The position numbers and the translations under genes are program-made. The notes below the pieces were generated by a model, which was given only the letters and a program-made list of their open reading frames with translations, was not told the DNA's origin and searched no databases. DNA of 64,000 nt from Vibrio chagasii. GTDB lineage: Bacteria > Pseudomonadota > Gammaproteobacteria > Enterobacterales > Vibrionaceae. The DNA lies in NCBI RefSeq assembly GCF_024347355.1, contig NZ_AP025468.1, positions 1-64,000 on the forward strand, given 5' to 3'. Of the stretch, positions 1 to 7,952 are shown one piece after another (position 1 is the first letter of the stretch; each line of letters opens with the position of its first letter).

Positions 1-2594
1 TGCATTCGAACCAACAGGGTTTTACCTTGTAGTTCAGCCAGAGCAACCCCTGTTTCAAATAATGGAATAGTTGGAATGCCATTATTTGCCGGGTTTAGAA
101 ATGCAAAGCGAACATAATCACCAACAGCAGCACTGACGTAAAAAATCAGCACCCCGCCAGATGAAAACATGTTGTTCTTATCAAACTCAGACGGATAAGA
201 GTTAGCATCTTCCATCTTATTCCAAGCCAGCGCGACGCCTGTTCCTAGCGGGAAGTTCGCTTCAAAACGAAACTCCACCACATCGCCCGGCTTTTTCAAT
301 GAATAGGTATTAAACCCATGCAGTGATGGGGAAATAATATTTCGTACGTAGTTGTATGGAACATTGGTATCAATTGGTGGGTGAACAACACGACCACGAC
401 CAGCGACAACATCACGCCAGTGCGCTTTATCCATGTAGCTAAAGCCATTGTTGTAATGCATCACCGGGTAGCGGTTTTCCTGACGGTCGGCAATAAAATC
501 TAACCAACCGATTTTGAGATAGCCCGTTACGATGTCGTTTTCAAACAGCTTTTGCGCCGTTGGAGGGATCTGAATACGAATTCGATTCAGACCATAACGC
601 AACTTACCAATAAAACACGGAAAATCAGAACGACCAGAACCAGTATGTCCAATGCAATCTGGCGACACATCATCAAAAATAACTTTTCGGTGGTACTCCT
701 GAGCGGTAAATAACTGCGATTCGACCAAGACGCGAGGCAAATCCACACGATCTGCTAGTTCGAATTTAGCTTGCTGATCTTTATACGCACGGTAAACAAG
801 TGAATGATCGCGGCGTTCATTCCACACCCACAAATCAATCACATCTTTACCTAAAACCTTACCGACATCATTTTCTTGAATCATGCCGTTTTGATACAGC
901 TTGTTCGCACCACGCATGGGGTCACTGGAACTAATATCACTTCGGCTTAACGCATAGCGAACTGCTGAGTGAACCACATCAAAACAGTGCCTGTCTTCAA
1001 TCAGGGTCGGAACGTTTTCACGTTCAGCGGTCTTAAATAGGAACTCTGCTTTTTTCAGGTGGCCGATGTCGTTTAAGTGCAAGCCATCAGACGAGGCTGA
1101 CGAAAAGGCAATTTTGTCACCGTTATTGTAAATCCAATGCTTAATCGCATGGTTCACATCCAGAAACTCAATGCCATATTCATGAGCCAAACGGCGCTTA
1201 ACTTGGTCAACCAACTCGTTAACCTCGTTATTATTGCCATAATCCCCTGATTCGGCGGTATTGTTCGATGGTGGGCATGACATCATTGCTGGCTGAACAC
1301 CACGAGCAAACGCATCCAAAATCAGAGCTTGATTCTCTACATACGTGCGACGTTCCAACAATTCCGGGTCAGTTGAGGCGGCAGAATCATTTAGCCCGAA
1401 CATGATCCCTACCCACTCCAGATCCGCATAGGTTGCATTACCATAAACGGCATTGTGAACATTATTAACCGCCCACCCATCTTGCGCCTGTTTGCCGCGA
1501 TAACCCGCGTTATAAACTCGGATTAAGTCATTCGCATGGAACTCACGCAGAATTCGCTGCATGACATTGGGATAAGCATTTGGCACCTCGGTATCATCAT
1601 GATCATAAACCAAACCATCCGGTACCGCATTACCAACCAAACGGTCAATATTCCATTTAGAAGCTAATGTCACACCGTCAATCGTGGTAATGCGACCATC
1701 TGTAGTTGAGTCACCAAAAAAGCAAATCGGAGCTTTTTGTCCTGCTGCCCAACGTGCAGCTTGTCCCTGCAATGAGGTCAGACGCTTCGGCTTGGCAAAG
1801 GAAACGCCTGCATTCAACAATTCTCGAATACGTGCCGGACCATTCTTGTTTGGTTGCCAACCCGCCTGCTCTGGCGTAATAGTCAGGTTGCGGCGCACCC
1901 AATAACCGGAGGCGCTACCTGAATCAAACACGGTGGCATCATTCGCTGAATGCGGAGGGTTTGTCATCCAAATCAATGCACCGCCACCACCGTCACCTTC
2001 AGCATGATAACCAAGCAGCTCCACTTGTTGCCCTGGTGTGGTTCCGCGATACTTTTTCAACTGCTCAACATTCTTGATAACCGTAGCAAAGTTAATGGTG
2101 GTCCATTCTCGGCTGGCCGTCACAATGTTCGGGTCAATCTCAATAATCGGCTCTGCACTGGTAATGACAAAGATCATTTCCAATGTCACTGGCGTGGCAA
2201 CATTGCCATTGTTGAGCGGCTTAGGCACATAAATGCGCGCACAGTTACCTACAGCGTGCAAATACGTCCCGCCATTAAACTCCGCCACTGCAGCAAATTC
2301 ACGAATGATCAAATCATTCACATCATCTGGCAAAATGGCTTCTACTTTTAGCATCGGCACACTGTCAGGTGTTGGCTGCAACACATCCACGGAATTAACT
2401 GGAATACGTGCCAACTCATTAACCAATGAGGTCTGCGCTCGATCAGGCTGAACATACGTATCGTTAGCGTCACCGATTGCAATATGAGTGAATGAAATCT
2501 GCTTATTCTGCAGCTTGCCGTTTTGCTCAGCATTTTCACCAAGCACGGTTAAAATTGAGCCAAATTGTTGTTGGCTCTCTGGTGTTGTTGACAT
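1..2594 (-). CDS. Tail fibre / receptor-binding protein with SGNH-hydrolase domain (truncated by window edge)
   Basis: The start ATG is at 2594 and the frame runs open to position 1, giving about 864 codons without a stop. The N-terminal ~160 residues look like a P2 gpH-type fibre attachment region. A central SGNH/GDSL esterase-like domain is visible: GDSTTDG with the presumed catalytic Ser296, a GLND block near residue 403, and DGLH with Asp503 and His506. Such domains in tail fibres usually deacetylate or cleave surface glycans; the substrate cannot be told here. It follows gpI directly (3-nt gap), the normal position of a P2-type fibre gene. The inverted copy at 60352 continues further but into corrupted sequence, so the true C-terminus is unknown. 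Confidence 0.85.
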   Translation of the reverse strand, partial: MSTTPESQQQFGSILTVLGENAEQNGKLQNKQISFTHIAIGDANDTYVQPDRAQTSLVNELARIPVNSVDVLQPTPDSVPMLKVEAILPDDVNDLIIREFAAVAEFNGGTYLHAVGNCARIYVPKPLNNGNVATPVTLEMIFVITSAEPIIEIDPNIVTASREWTTINFATVIKNVEQLKKYRGTTPGQQVELLGYHAEGDGGGGALIWMTNPPHSANDATVFDSGSASGYWVRRNLTITPEQAGWQPNKNGPARIRELLNAGVSFAKPKRLTSLQGQAARWAAGQKAPICFFGDSTTDGRITTIDGVTLASKWNIDRLVGNAVPDGLVYDHDDTEVPNAYPNVMQRILREFHANDLIRVYNAGYRGKQAQDGWAVNNVHNAVYGNATYADLEWVGIMFGLNDSAASTDPELLERRTYVENQALILDAFARGVQPAMMSCPPSNNTAESGDYGNNNEVNELVDQVKRRLAHEYGIEFLDVNHAIKHWIYNNGDKIAFSSASSDGLHLNDIGHLKKAEFLFKTAERENVPTLIEDRHCFDVVHSAVRYALSRSDISSSDPMRGANKLYQNGMIQENDVGKVLGKDVIDLWVWNERRDHSLVYRAYKDQQAKFELADRVDLPRVLVESQLFTAQEYHRKVIFDDVSPDCIGHTGSGRSDFPCFIGKLRYGLNRIRIQIPPTAQKLFENDIVTGYLKIGWLDFIADRQENRYPVMHYNNGFSYMDKAHWRDVVAGRGRVVHPPIDTNVPYNYVRNIISPSLHGFNTYSLKKPGDVVEFRFEANFPLGTGVALAWNKMEDANSYPSEFDKNNMFSSGGVLIFYVSAAVGDYVRFAFLNPANNGIPTIPLFETGVALAELQGKTLLVRM

Positions 2595-2597
2595 GGT

Positions 2598-3311
2598 TTA
2601 CTCCAGAACTAACGATAAAGGCCCAGAGCGAATGCACAGGCCAATAAGGGAAATACAAGAAATTGAAGGACTGCCTTCTGTAATTGCTCTGATCTTCAGT
2701 GGGCCAGAACGCAAAGCGATACCTTGACGAGAAAAGCAACTAAGACTGGAACCAGACGAGCTCACCATGGAAGAAATCGACCATGGCCCGGCTTTAACAC
2801 CTATCCCCTGACGACTAACAGAGGCTAATTTTTCAGGAGCTTCTATCTGGCTCGTGATATTGATGTTTGTCAGCTTGCTGCGCACATTTTTAGCGCTGTA
2901 TATGACCGGAATGAGTTTCTGAATATCCCTACCATCAATTGGTTGCACCGTTGATAAGTAGTTCACCTCAAAATCACCAGGCTGAAGACGTTCTTTGTCT
3001 TCAAACCACTCTTTCACTTCCGTCAAATCACCACGAATAGCGCTAACGACACGCTCAATAGCTTCTCTAGTACCTTTTTTCCTTTGGATAAAGATGCTGT
3101 CTTTGATCACCTGCCGTTTACGCTCAACAGGCCAAGATGAATCCCAGTTATCAACTGACAAAGCCCAAGCTAAATGAGGCAATAAATGCTCAGGACACTT
3201 ATCGGGGTTCCAAAGGTCTCGATTTGGAAAAGAAAGAGGCGGTGAAATCACCGCCTCTACGTCTTTTTCATGTTTGCTGGCATTAGGTGGCAGCAGGCTT
3301 TTCCCTGTCAT
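2598..3311 (-). CDS. I: Baseplate/tail protein I (P2 gpI family)
   Basis: A 237-residue protein whose N-terminal part (LLPPNAS, then a W-rich stretch with HLAWALSVDNWD) is typical of P2 gpI, a wedge component of contractile-tail baseplates. Its start overlaps the end of gene J by 4 nt and the fibre gene follows after 3 nt, which is the P2 order J-I-fibre. The last ~75 residues are unusual: three units carry similar cores, RQGIGVKAGPW, RQGIALRSGPL and IGLCIRSGPL, spaced by Ser-rich linkers. This suggests a small repeated extension beyond the family core. The family call is firm; the role of the repeats is unknown. Confidence 0.88.
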   Translation of the reverse strand: MTGKSLLPPNASKHEKDVEAVISPPLSFPNRDLWNPDKCPEHLLPHLAWALSVDNWDSSWPVERKRQVIKDSIFIQRKKGTREAIERVVSAIRGDLTEVKEWFEDKERLQPGDFEVNYLSTVQPIDGRDIQKLIPVIYSAKNVRSKLTNINITSQIEAPEKLASVSRQGIGVKAGPWSISSMVSSSGSSLSCFSRQGIALRSGPLKIRAITEGSPSISCISLIGLCIRSGPLSLVLE

Positions 3312-4204
3312 GTTGTCACCCTCGCTGTTAGCGTAATGCTAGAAGCGTAGCCAGCGCTGAATTTATCATTGATGATGTCAGCACTTGGTGAAGTCATGTG
3401 AACCTTGTAAACGCCTGGAACACGCAAAGCGGCATAGAACCCATCAAGGGTTAAATCAATCCCTTGACGGTGCGAATCAGCCAGCCATTTATCTAACTGC
3501 TCACGGGAAGCTTTCAGCACTTCAGATTGATCTGGACCAGAAAACAGTTCTAACTCCGCGACTACTGGAAACTCATTGATATTGGCGCTTTGTACCACCA
3601 CTTCATCACTGAGAGGTCGCGTTCCTTTCGGAGTAAGCGTATCTTCTACCAGCTTGATAAGCTCCGAGCTTGCTGTGCCATTTCCCTCATGGGAAAGTAC
3701 AGAAACCGTAACCACCAATGTGCCTTTCGGTGAGTCCGTAGCAATACTTTTAACTCGACCATCAGCTGACAATGCCCAGAACTCGTAATCATCTGCGCTA
3801 CCTGCTGTATTCTTGGCTCGGTTTGACAACTGAATCCGATACCGGAAAGCTTCATTGGACTCCATAATGCGCTCTCTTGGAGGAACTGCATTAGGGTCGC
3901 TCTCATCAATGACTAGGCGCTGAACATCAAAGTTAGCACCAATCACATCCAAATCTTCATCAACGGCATAAGCAAGCATAGTGGCATGAGCACCGTCATT
4001 AACACGCTGACGTAAAACCATTTCACGAAATGCTGCTACCTCTATCAACTTGTAAACAGGGTCAGATTCATTCACATCTTGATAATCAGGGTCTAACCCT
4101 TGATAGCGTTCAATCCATTCCTGCAGGATTTGCTCATAGTCCAACTGCTCTATCACTGCAGGCTTTGGCAGTTGGCTCATGTCTACGTTTACGGTGGCCA
4201 TCAT
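3308..4204 (-). CDS. J: Baseplate assembly protein J (P2 gpJ family)
   Basis: A 298-residue protein of the P2 gpJ/Mu gp47 type, the large wedge protein that joins gpW and gpI at the baseplate. The N-terminus (QLPKPAVIEQLDYEQILQEW) and the LIEVAAFREMVLRQRVND segment are characteristic. The gene overlaps W by 4 nt upstream and I by 4 nt downstream, so translation is probably coupled. Two adjacent ATG codons are possible starts; the first overlaps the W stop codon. Length is normal for the family. Confidence 0.9.
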   Translation of the reverse strand: MMATVNVDMSQLPKPAVIEQLDYEQILQEWIERYQGLDPDYQDVNESDPVYKLIEVAAFREMVLRQRVNDGAHATMLAYAVDEDLDVIGANFDVQRLVIDESDPNAVPPRERIMESNEAFRYRIQLSNRAKNTAGSADDYEFWALSADGRVKSIATDSPKGTLVVTVSVLSHEGNGTASSELIKLVEDTLTPKGTRPLSDEVVVQSANINEFPVVAELELFSGPDQSEVLKASREQLDKWLADSHRQGIDLTLDGFYAALRVPGVYKVHMTSPSADIINDKFSAGYASSITLTARVTT

Positions 4205-4539
4205 TTCACCTCTATGCCTTCCAGTGTTATTGGCTCACCATTGGGTTTATATTTGCCCTCAATAGTCAGCGTTACCGAACCAGGCTGAGCGGAAGTCACA
4301 AGAACTCGTGATACTTCAATACGCTTTTCCCACTTTTTCAGGGCTTGGGCACTTTCTGCCACAATATCAGCCACTGTTTCTGGGTTACCTGGGTTATCAA
4401 TCAAATCGAACAGTCGACTACCATAGTCACGGCGCATTACCCGTGAGCCTATTGGTGTGGTGAGGATATCACGCACCGACTGCTTTAAGTGGTCGATGCC
4501 ACTTAGAGCTCGACCTGTGGTTGCATCCATACCACGCAT
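4201..4539 (-). CDS. W: Baseplate protein W (P2 gpW / T4 gp25-like)
   Basis: About 112 residues starting at MRGMDATTGRALSG. This start is chosen over an upstream in-frame one because a GGGGG ribosome site lies about 10 nt before it and because it begins 5 nt after the PAAR gene ends. The family signature is seen in the sequence around VRDILTTPIGSRVMRRDYGS followed by LFDLIDNPG. gpW/gp25 proteins are lysozyme-fold wedge components that nucleate the sheath. The gene sits between the PAAR tip and J, the standard baseplate order. Confidence 0.88.
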   Translation of the reverse strand: MRGMDATTGRALSGIDHLKQSVRDILTTPIGSRVMRRDYGSRLFDLIDNPGNPETVADIVAESAQALKKWEKRIEVSRVLVTSAQPGSVTLTIEGKYKPNGEPITLEGIEVK

Positions 4540-4544
4540 GGCAG

Positions 4545-4835
4545 TTATCCCCCTGCAAATACATTTGATGAGCCAGCTGCTACCACTGAGCCACAATCCA
4601 CTGCATCACCGACACGCCCAATCGGCTTGCCGTTAACGAAAACAGACGATGAACCACCGGATAAGCTACCAGCATGGCAAGACGGTGAAGGATCACAATG
4701 AACTCCCCAAGCATCACCCTGACGGTGAACCGGAATACCATTACAAAACACATCCCCACTGCCTGCAGTGCTGCTTCTTGGAGGGAACGCGCCGTGGCCT
4801 GTCCCTCCGTCACCTTGTCGGGTTACGGCTGGCAT
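4545..4835 (-). CDS. PAAR-repeat spike-tip protein
   Basis: A 96-residue Gly/Ser-rich protein with the PAAR pattern: MPAVTRQGD at the start, GNGIPVHRQGD-like turns (CNGIPVHRQGDAWGVH), a Cys/His set and FVNGKPIGRVGDAVDCG near the end. PAAR proteins form a pointed metal-binding cone on the end of the gpV spike and help the tail pierce the membrane. It overlaps the preceding unknown gene by 13 nt and is followed 5 nt later by W, so it lies inside the baseplate operon. Confidence 0.9.
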   Translation of the reverse strand: MPAVTRQGDGGTGHGAFPPRSSTAGSGDVFCNGIPVHRQGDAWGVHCDPSPSCHAGSLSGGSSSVFVNGKPIGRVGDAVDCGSVVAAGSSNVFAGG

Positions 4836-5306
4836 TGCATGTACTCCAATAATTTCTGCTTACCTGAGCTGTAATCGTGCAAAATAACCATTGTCCAGCT
4901 GTTGCTGTGCTCAGTTTCCAACTCTTGGCTTGTGTCTGGGTCAATTGATTTCACGGTAACAGTGACCATGATGGTGTAATCCAACTCGGCTAAGGTTGCT
5001 TGGCTTGAACTCCACCAATTCTTTACAAGGTGGCGGTTCTGGCCAGTCAGATACCCTCAGCACCTGATCACCATCCAGGTAATCAAGGAAATCTGGCTTA
5101 AACAGCCCCGATAAACTCGCAGCCTGCAGTCGAACACCGCTTAAATCTGCTGAGATAGTGAAAGGGTTTGGGTCATTTGGAGAAAGCGACCAGGTATAAC
5201 TCAAAACCGTTTCACCCTCCGCAGCCTGATATGACATCAGGTAATCAAGATTTTCAGTAGTATCTGGCACCTGAAACAGCACCGATTCGATAGGTATCCA
5301 GCTCAT
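4823..5306 (-). pseudogene. Baseplate-region protein of unknown function, frameshifted in this copy
   Basis: In this arm the frame starting MSWIPIESVLFQVPD breaks near 4985 and ends early at 121 residues. In the inverted copy (57641-58123) the same gene is intact at 160 residues. The difference is one extra base in this arm, so this is more likely a sequencing error than a dead gene. The protein sits between the spike gene V and the PAAR tip and overlaps both, so it is probably a structural or assembly factor of the baseplate. I do not recognise the family. Confidence 0.65.
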
Positions 5307-5953
5307 CAGTTCAGATCCACTCGTGAGCCTGTGACTTTGAAGTTGCCACCTGCCTTAATATCGACATTCCCCGAGGCATCCAGCACCATATTGGCGCCTG
5401 TTTTAATGCTGAGGTCTTGAACGGCTTCCACTTTCAATGTGGCATCGGTTTTCACCGTGGTTGCTTTCGCCACGGTAACATCGGCAGTGCCATCGATCTG
5501 AGCACTCATGTTGCCCTCGATATGGCTAGTCACATTGCCCGTAGCATGAAAATTCACATCACCCTGAACATCTATGGTTAGCGTGTGGGTTTTGCGGTTA
5601 TAGGTGAACGTGGTGCCATCTTCATAACGGCTTACATGTTCATCCGGTGAGGTACTCGGTACAGGGCTTGAGGCATCTGGCAGCGAGGGGATAACCACAC
5701 CTGCAGATAAATCTCCAGACTCTGACAAGATAATCACTTGTTCACCAATAGCCAGAGGCTCCCAGTCTGTACGGTGCTTACTTGACTCTCTCCCTGAAAT
5801 CCAAGGAAGCCAGCCAGTTACAGCATCTTTTTCATACTCAACCTTTACCCGTGGTGGTGACTGTTCAAAGTCCACGCTATGCACTCGACCACGGCGAATC
5901 ATGTTAGCCATACGCCGCTGCAGATCGCGGACGATGTAATTCAAATCACCCAT
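5306..5953 (-). CDS. V: Baseplate spike protein V (P2 gpV-like)
   Basis: About 215 residues starting MGDLNYIVRDLQRRM; this start is preferred because AGGTGG lies 6 nt upstream and it overlaps the previous stop by 8 nt. The N-terminal OB-fold region (VHSVDFEQSPPRVKVEY, GEQVIILSESGDLSAGVV) is followed by a repetitive beta region rich in G-N-V/T-D units (residues ~120-215), as expected of a trimeric beta-helical spike. gpV punctures the outer membrane; the PAAR protein encoded two genes on would cap it. Confidence 0.87.
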   Translation of the reverse strand: MGDLNYIVRDLQRRMANMIRRGRVHSVDFEQSPPRVKVEYEKDAVTGWLPWISGRESSKHRTDWEPLAIGEQVIILSESGDLSAGVVIPSLPDASSPVPSTSPDEHVSRYEDGTTFTYNRKTHTLTIDVQGDVNFHATGNVTSHIEGNMSAQIDGTADVTVAKATTVKTDATLKVEAVQDLSIKTGANMVLDASGNVDIKAGGNFKVTGSRVDLN

Positions 5954-6476
5954 CCGGTACCACCTGTACATATTTATCTTCATTGGCATTGCCAATGTCT
6001 GGCGAGAATCCAACTTTAACCGTGGTAGGGGTTAACCCCTCCGGTTTGAATGCATCCTCACCCACTTCCACATCCTGATTGAACCTGATGGACCAAACCG
6101 CATAATCATCCAGTTCAGGGTTGAACGCATCCGGCTCAGCACTGACAAACACGGCTGGCTCTATTGGCATTCCGAAACGGGCTTCTTCCACTTTCAAACC
6201 AATGGCCATGGCAGCATTGCGCACTTCAAGCTGATATTGCGCATCCGCCATACCGAGAACAGCAAGGATTTCACAGTTCAATGTGACCGCCATTTGCCCG
6301 TTCATTGGCTGATTTTCAGCTCGCTCCCAGTCCATGACGGCAAAGAACGCGCAAGGCGTTAAAAGCTCCGTTTCGGTTTCTGGGTAGTAATCTACAGACT
6401 GAATCCACGGAAGCTGCTCTGTGAGCCATTGCTTAACTTTCTCGTGGTAGTCGGTTAAATGGATACCGTCACTCAT
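5946..6476 (-). CDS. Probable tail terminator / tail completion protein
   Basis: A 176-residue protein with a helical N-terminus (TDYHEKVKQWLTEQLPW), a central beta stretch (MAVTLNCEILAVLG, then VRNAAMAIGLKVEE) and a C-terminal segment ending in IRFNQDVEVGED. It lies directly after the gpZ-like gene (4-nt overlap) and before the baseplate genes, the place of lambda gpU or of gp37-like terminators in contractile phages. The assignment rests on position and overall fold pattern, not on a decisive motif. Confidence 0.5.
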   Translation of the reverse strand: MSDGIHLTDYHEKVKQWLTEQLPWIQSVDYYPETETELLTPCAFFAVMDWERAENQPMNGQMAVTLNCEILAVLGMADAQYQLEVRNAAMAIGLKVEEARFGMPIEPAVFVSAEPDAFNPELDDYAVWSIRFNQDVEVGEDAFKPEGLTPTTVKVGFSPDIGNANEDKYVQVVPDG

Positions 6477-7063
6477 CGTTGTGCAATCCGCCCTTTGAGG
6501 TCTGTAATAAAGTGTTTAAGAAAGATGTCTGGAATCTGGTCGAAAATCTCATCTTCGATTTTTACGTGAATAGCGTCATTTATCGGCACCGTTTCTTCCT
6601 TTACCGGATAACGGGCCTTGCCCTTGCGAGTGAATATGGATTTTCTTTTCCCTATCCTCGCCACAAAAGAATCTGGGTACATCTGATGGTTAAGCGATGA
6701 AGATGCTGGTTTATACTCTGCACCGTTTGGTGACTTCTTCGTACCAATTCGCTTAACCCTGCCTTTGAGCTTACTTATTGGCATATCATTCAAGCCAAAC
6801 CATAACTTCAACTCATCAAGGGCCTTGCCACTTTTCTTTAATCGAAACTTTTGAAGTCGATTTCGGATTGCCTTTAGATTTCTGGCTTGCAGTTCATCTC
6901 TAAGCAAACGACGGCCTAACATATTCAATGTCACCGCCGTCCGTGAAAGCGCTCGATTGTATGCTTGGCGGAACTCTTTATCTGTTCCACCAAGCATCAA
7001 CTTCACCGCTTCCAGCTCTTCGAGATCAATATCGAATAGAAGGTTTTGTTGATTTGTCGCCAT
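6473..7063 (-). CDS. Z: Minor tail protein Z-like tail completion protein
   Basis: A 196-residue basic protein starting MATNQQNLLFDIDLEEL. The ATG at 7063 is chosen over a GTG three codons upstream because GGGTGAG lies about 6 nt before it. A central Arg/Lys-rich helical region (residues ~45-80) and the C-terminal KEETVPIND...FLKHFITDLK pattern resemble lambda gpZ. In lambda, Z follows FII, exactly as here, and acts in making tails competent to join heads. The frame overlaps FII by 38 nt. Confidence 0.65.
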   Translation of the reverse strand: MATNQQNLLFDIDLEELEAVKLMLGGTDKEFRQAYNRALSRTAVTLNMLGRRLLRDELQARNLKAIRNRLQKFRLKKSGKALDELKLWFGLNDMPISKLKGRVKRIGTKKSPNGAEYKPASSSLNHQMYPDSFVARIGKRKSIFTRKGKARYPVKEETVPINDAIHVKIEDEIFDQIPDIFLKHFITDLKGRIAQR

Positions 7064-7385
7064 TGAACTCACCCAAAGTCAATTTAGTGAGACCTGAACC
7101 ATCCGGCTCTGGGTTTATTACTTGGTAAACTTTCTCGCTACCATCAGAAAACCGAAGAGTAACCACCGCTCGACGAGAAACACCTGCTGCTTTGTGAGTT
7201 TGAACAAAAAGCTCATTGTCGACATCTGACACTTGGCCACCGCCAGTTAAAGAGCTAATAGCCGCTGGATTATCAAAAATACCTGGTACTGGTTCTTCTT
7301 GCCCTGCTATAGCTACGGTAACGTTGGAGAACGTATCAAAAATGATGTTATCGGCTTCATTCAACGCTGACTCAAAATCAAACAT
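7026..7385 (-). CDS. FII: Head-tail joining protein FII-like
   Basis: A 119-residue protein (lambda FII is 117). It shares the FII layout: an acidic N-terminal helix (FDFESALNEADNIIFDTF), VPGIFDNPAAIS corresponding to the RGVFDDPENIS region of FII, ELFVQTH corresponding to SLFVRTD, and a C-terminal NPEPDGSGLTKLTLG segment. FII completes the connector to which the tail attaches. The gene lies between FI and the Z-like gene, as in lambda. Confidence 0.8.
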   Translation of the reverse strand: MFDFESALNEADNIIFDTFSNVTVAIAGQEEPVPGIFDNPAAISSLTGGGQVSDVDNELFVQTHKAAGVSRRAVVTLRFSDGSEKVYQVINPEPDGSGLTKLTLGEFNGDKSTKPSIRY

Positions 7386-7394
7386 TTATCACCT

Positions 7395-7889
7395 CTACAG
7401 AGTGGCGATGATATGTGCCAAACCAGCTTCAACCGCTTCCATCGCGGTATCTTCGTCAAGGAAAGGCTTTTCACCGGATTTTGCTAAAACTGGCTCGCCG
7501 TTTGCGACATACTGAAAAGGTTTAGCAACGAGAACTTGCACCTCACCTTGATCATTAGTTTTAGCTTCAGGGACTACCCCATCGTCTGTGATAGTTTCGC
7601 CTTCAGGCAATTCACCGATACCGACAAGAACTTCCGACTTGTCTGATTCTTGACCCTCGGCTTCTTGGCTTTCACCACTGGCAAGATTATCAACGTCATT
7701 TCCTTGCGCTTGCGACTGATCTTCATCTTCATTTTCGGATTCATCCCCGTCTGGCAGCTTGGCTTCCAGTTCGTCAATGATTGCGTTTAACTGCGATTCT
7801 GTCGTTTTGTCATCGTATTGCGGCTCGGTAATGTTCAACTCACCACATAGCTCATCAATACGCTTTTTTAGGTTGTCTTTTCGGCTCAT
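7395..7889 (-). CDS. FI: DNA packaging protein FI-like
   Basis: About 164 residues starting MSRKDNLKKRIDELCGEL; GGAG lies 7 nt upstream of this ATG. The N-terminal helical domain is followed by a very acidic Asp/Glu/Gln linker (residues ~45-100). The compact C-terminal domain ends with AMEAVEAGLAHI, matching the end of lambda FI (AEMTERGLARM). FI stimulates docking of terminase-DNA on proheads. It lies between the capsid gene E and FII as in lambda. The intergenic gap upstream holds a partition-site-like palindrome. Confidence 0.8.
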   Translation of the reverse strand: MSRKDNLKKRIDELCGELNITEPQYDDKTTESQLNAIIDELEAKLPDGDESENEDEDQSQAQGNDVDNLASGESQEAEGQESDKSEVLVGIGELPEGETITDDGVVPEAKTNDQGEVQVLVAKPFQYVANGEPVLAKSGEKPFLDEDTAMEAVEAGLAHIIATL

Positions 7890-7908
7890 GATTAGCTCCA
7901 AAAGAAAA

Positions 7909-7924
7909 TGGGACCGTGGTCCCA
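7909..7924. promoter_or_regulatory. SopB-type centromere motif (sopC-like 16-bp palindrome)
   Basis: The 16 bp TGGGACCGTGGTCCCA form an inverted repeat with 7-bp arms; with flanking A/T the symmetry extends to 18 bp. The sequence is the same as the SopB-binding motif in the sopC repeats of plasmid F, and prophage N15 carries dispersed inverted repeats of this kind as its centromere. It sits in the gap between capsid gene E and FI, so it does not interrupt a gene. It has no T-run on either side and is therefore a poor terminator. A partition role is inferred; no sopA/sopB gene is in the window. Confidence 0.7.
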
Positions 7925-7952
7925 TTGATTTTTACTCTGTCGAAACGCAGGA

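Noticed and set aside
7574..7777. 67-codon frame of Lys/Met-rich composition inside FI
   Set aside because: Shadow of the acidic linker of FI on the same strand. No ribosome site.
7909..7924. Terminator between capsid and FI genes
   Set aside because: The stem is short and lacks a T-run on either strand; exact identity to the SopB motif is a better explanation.
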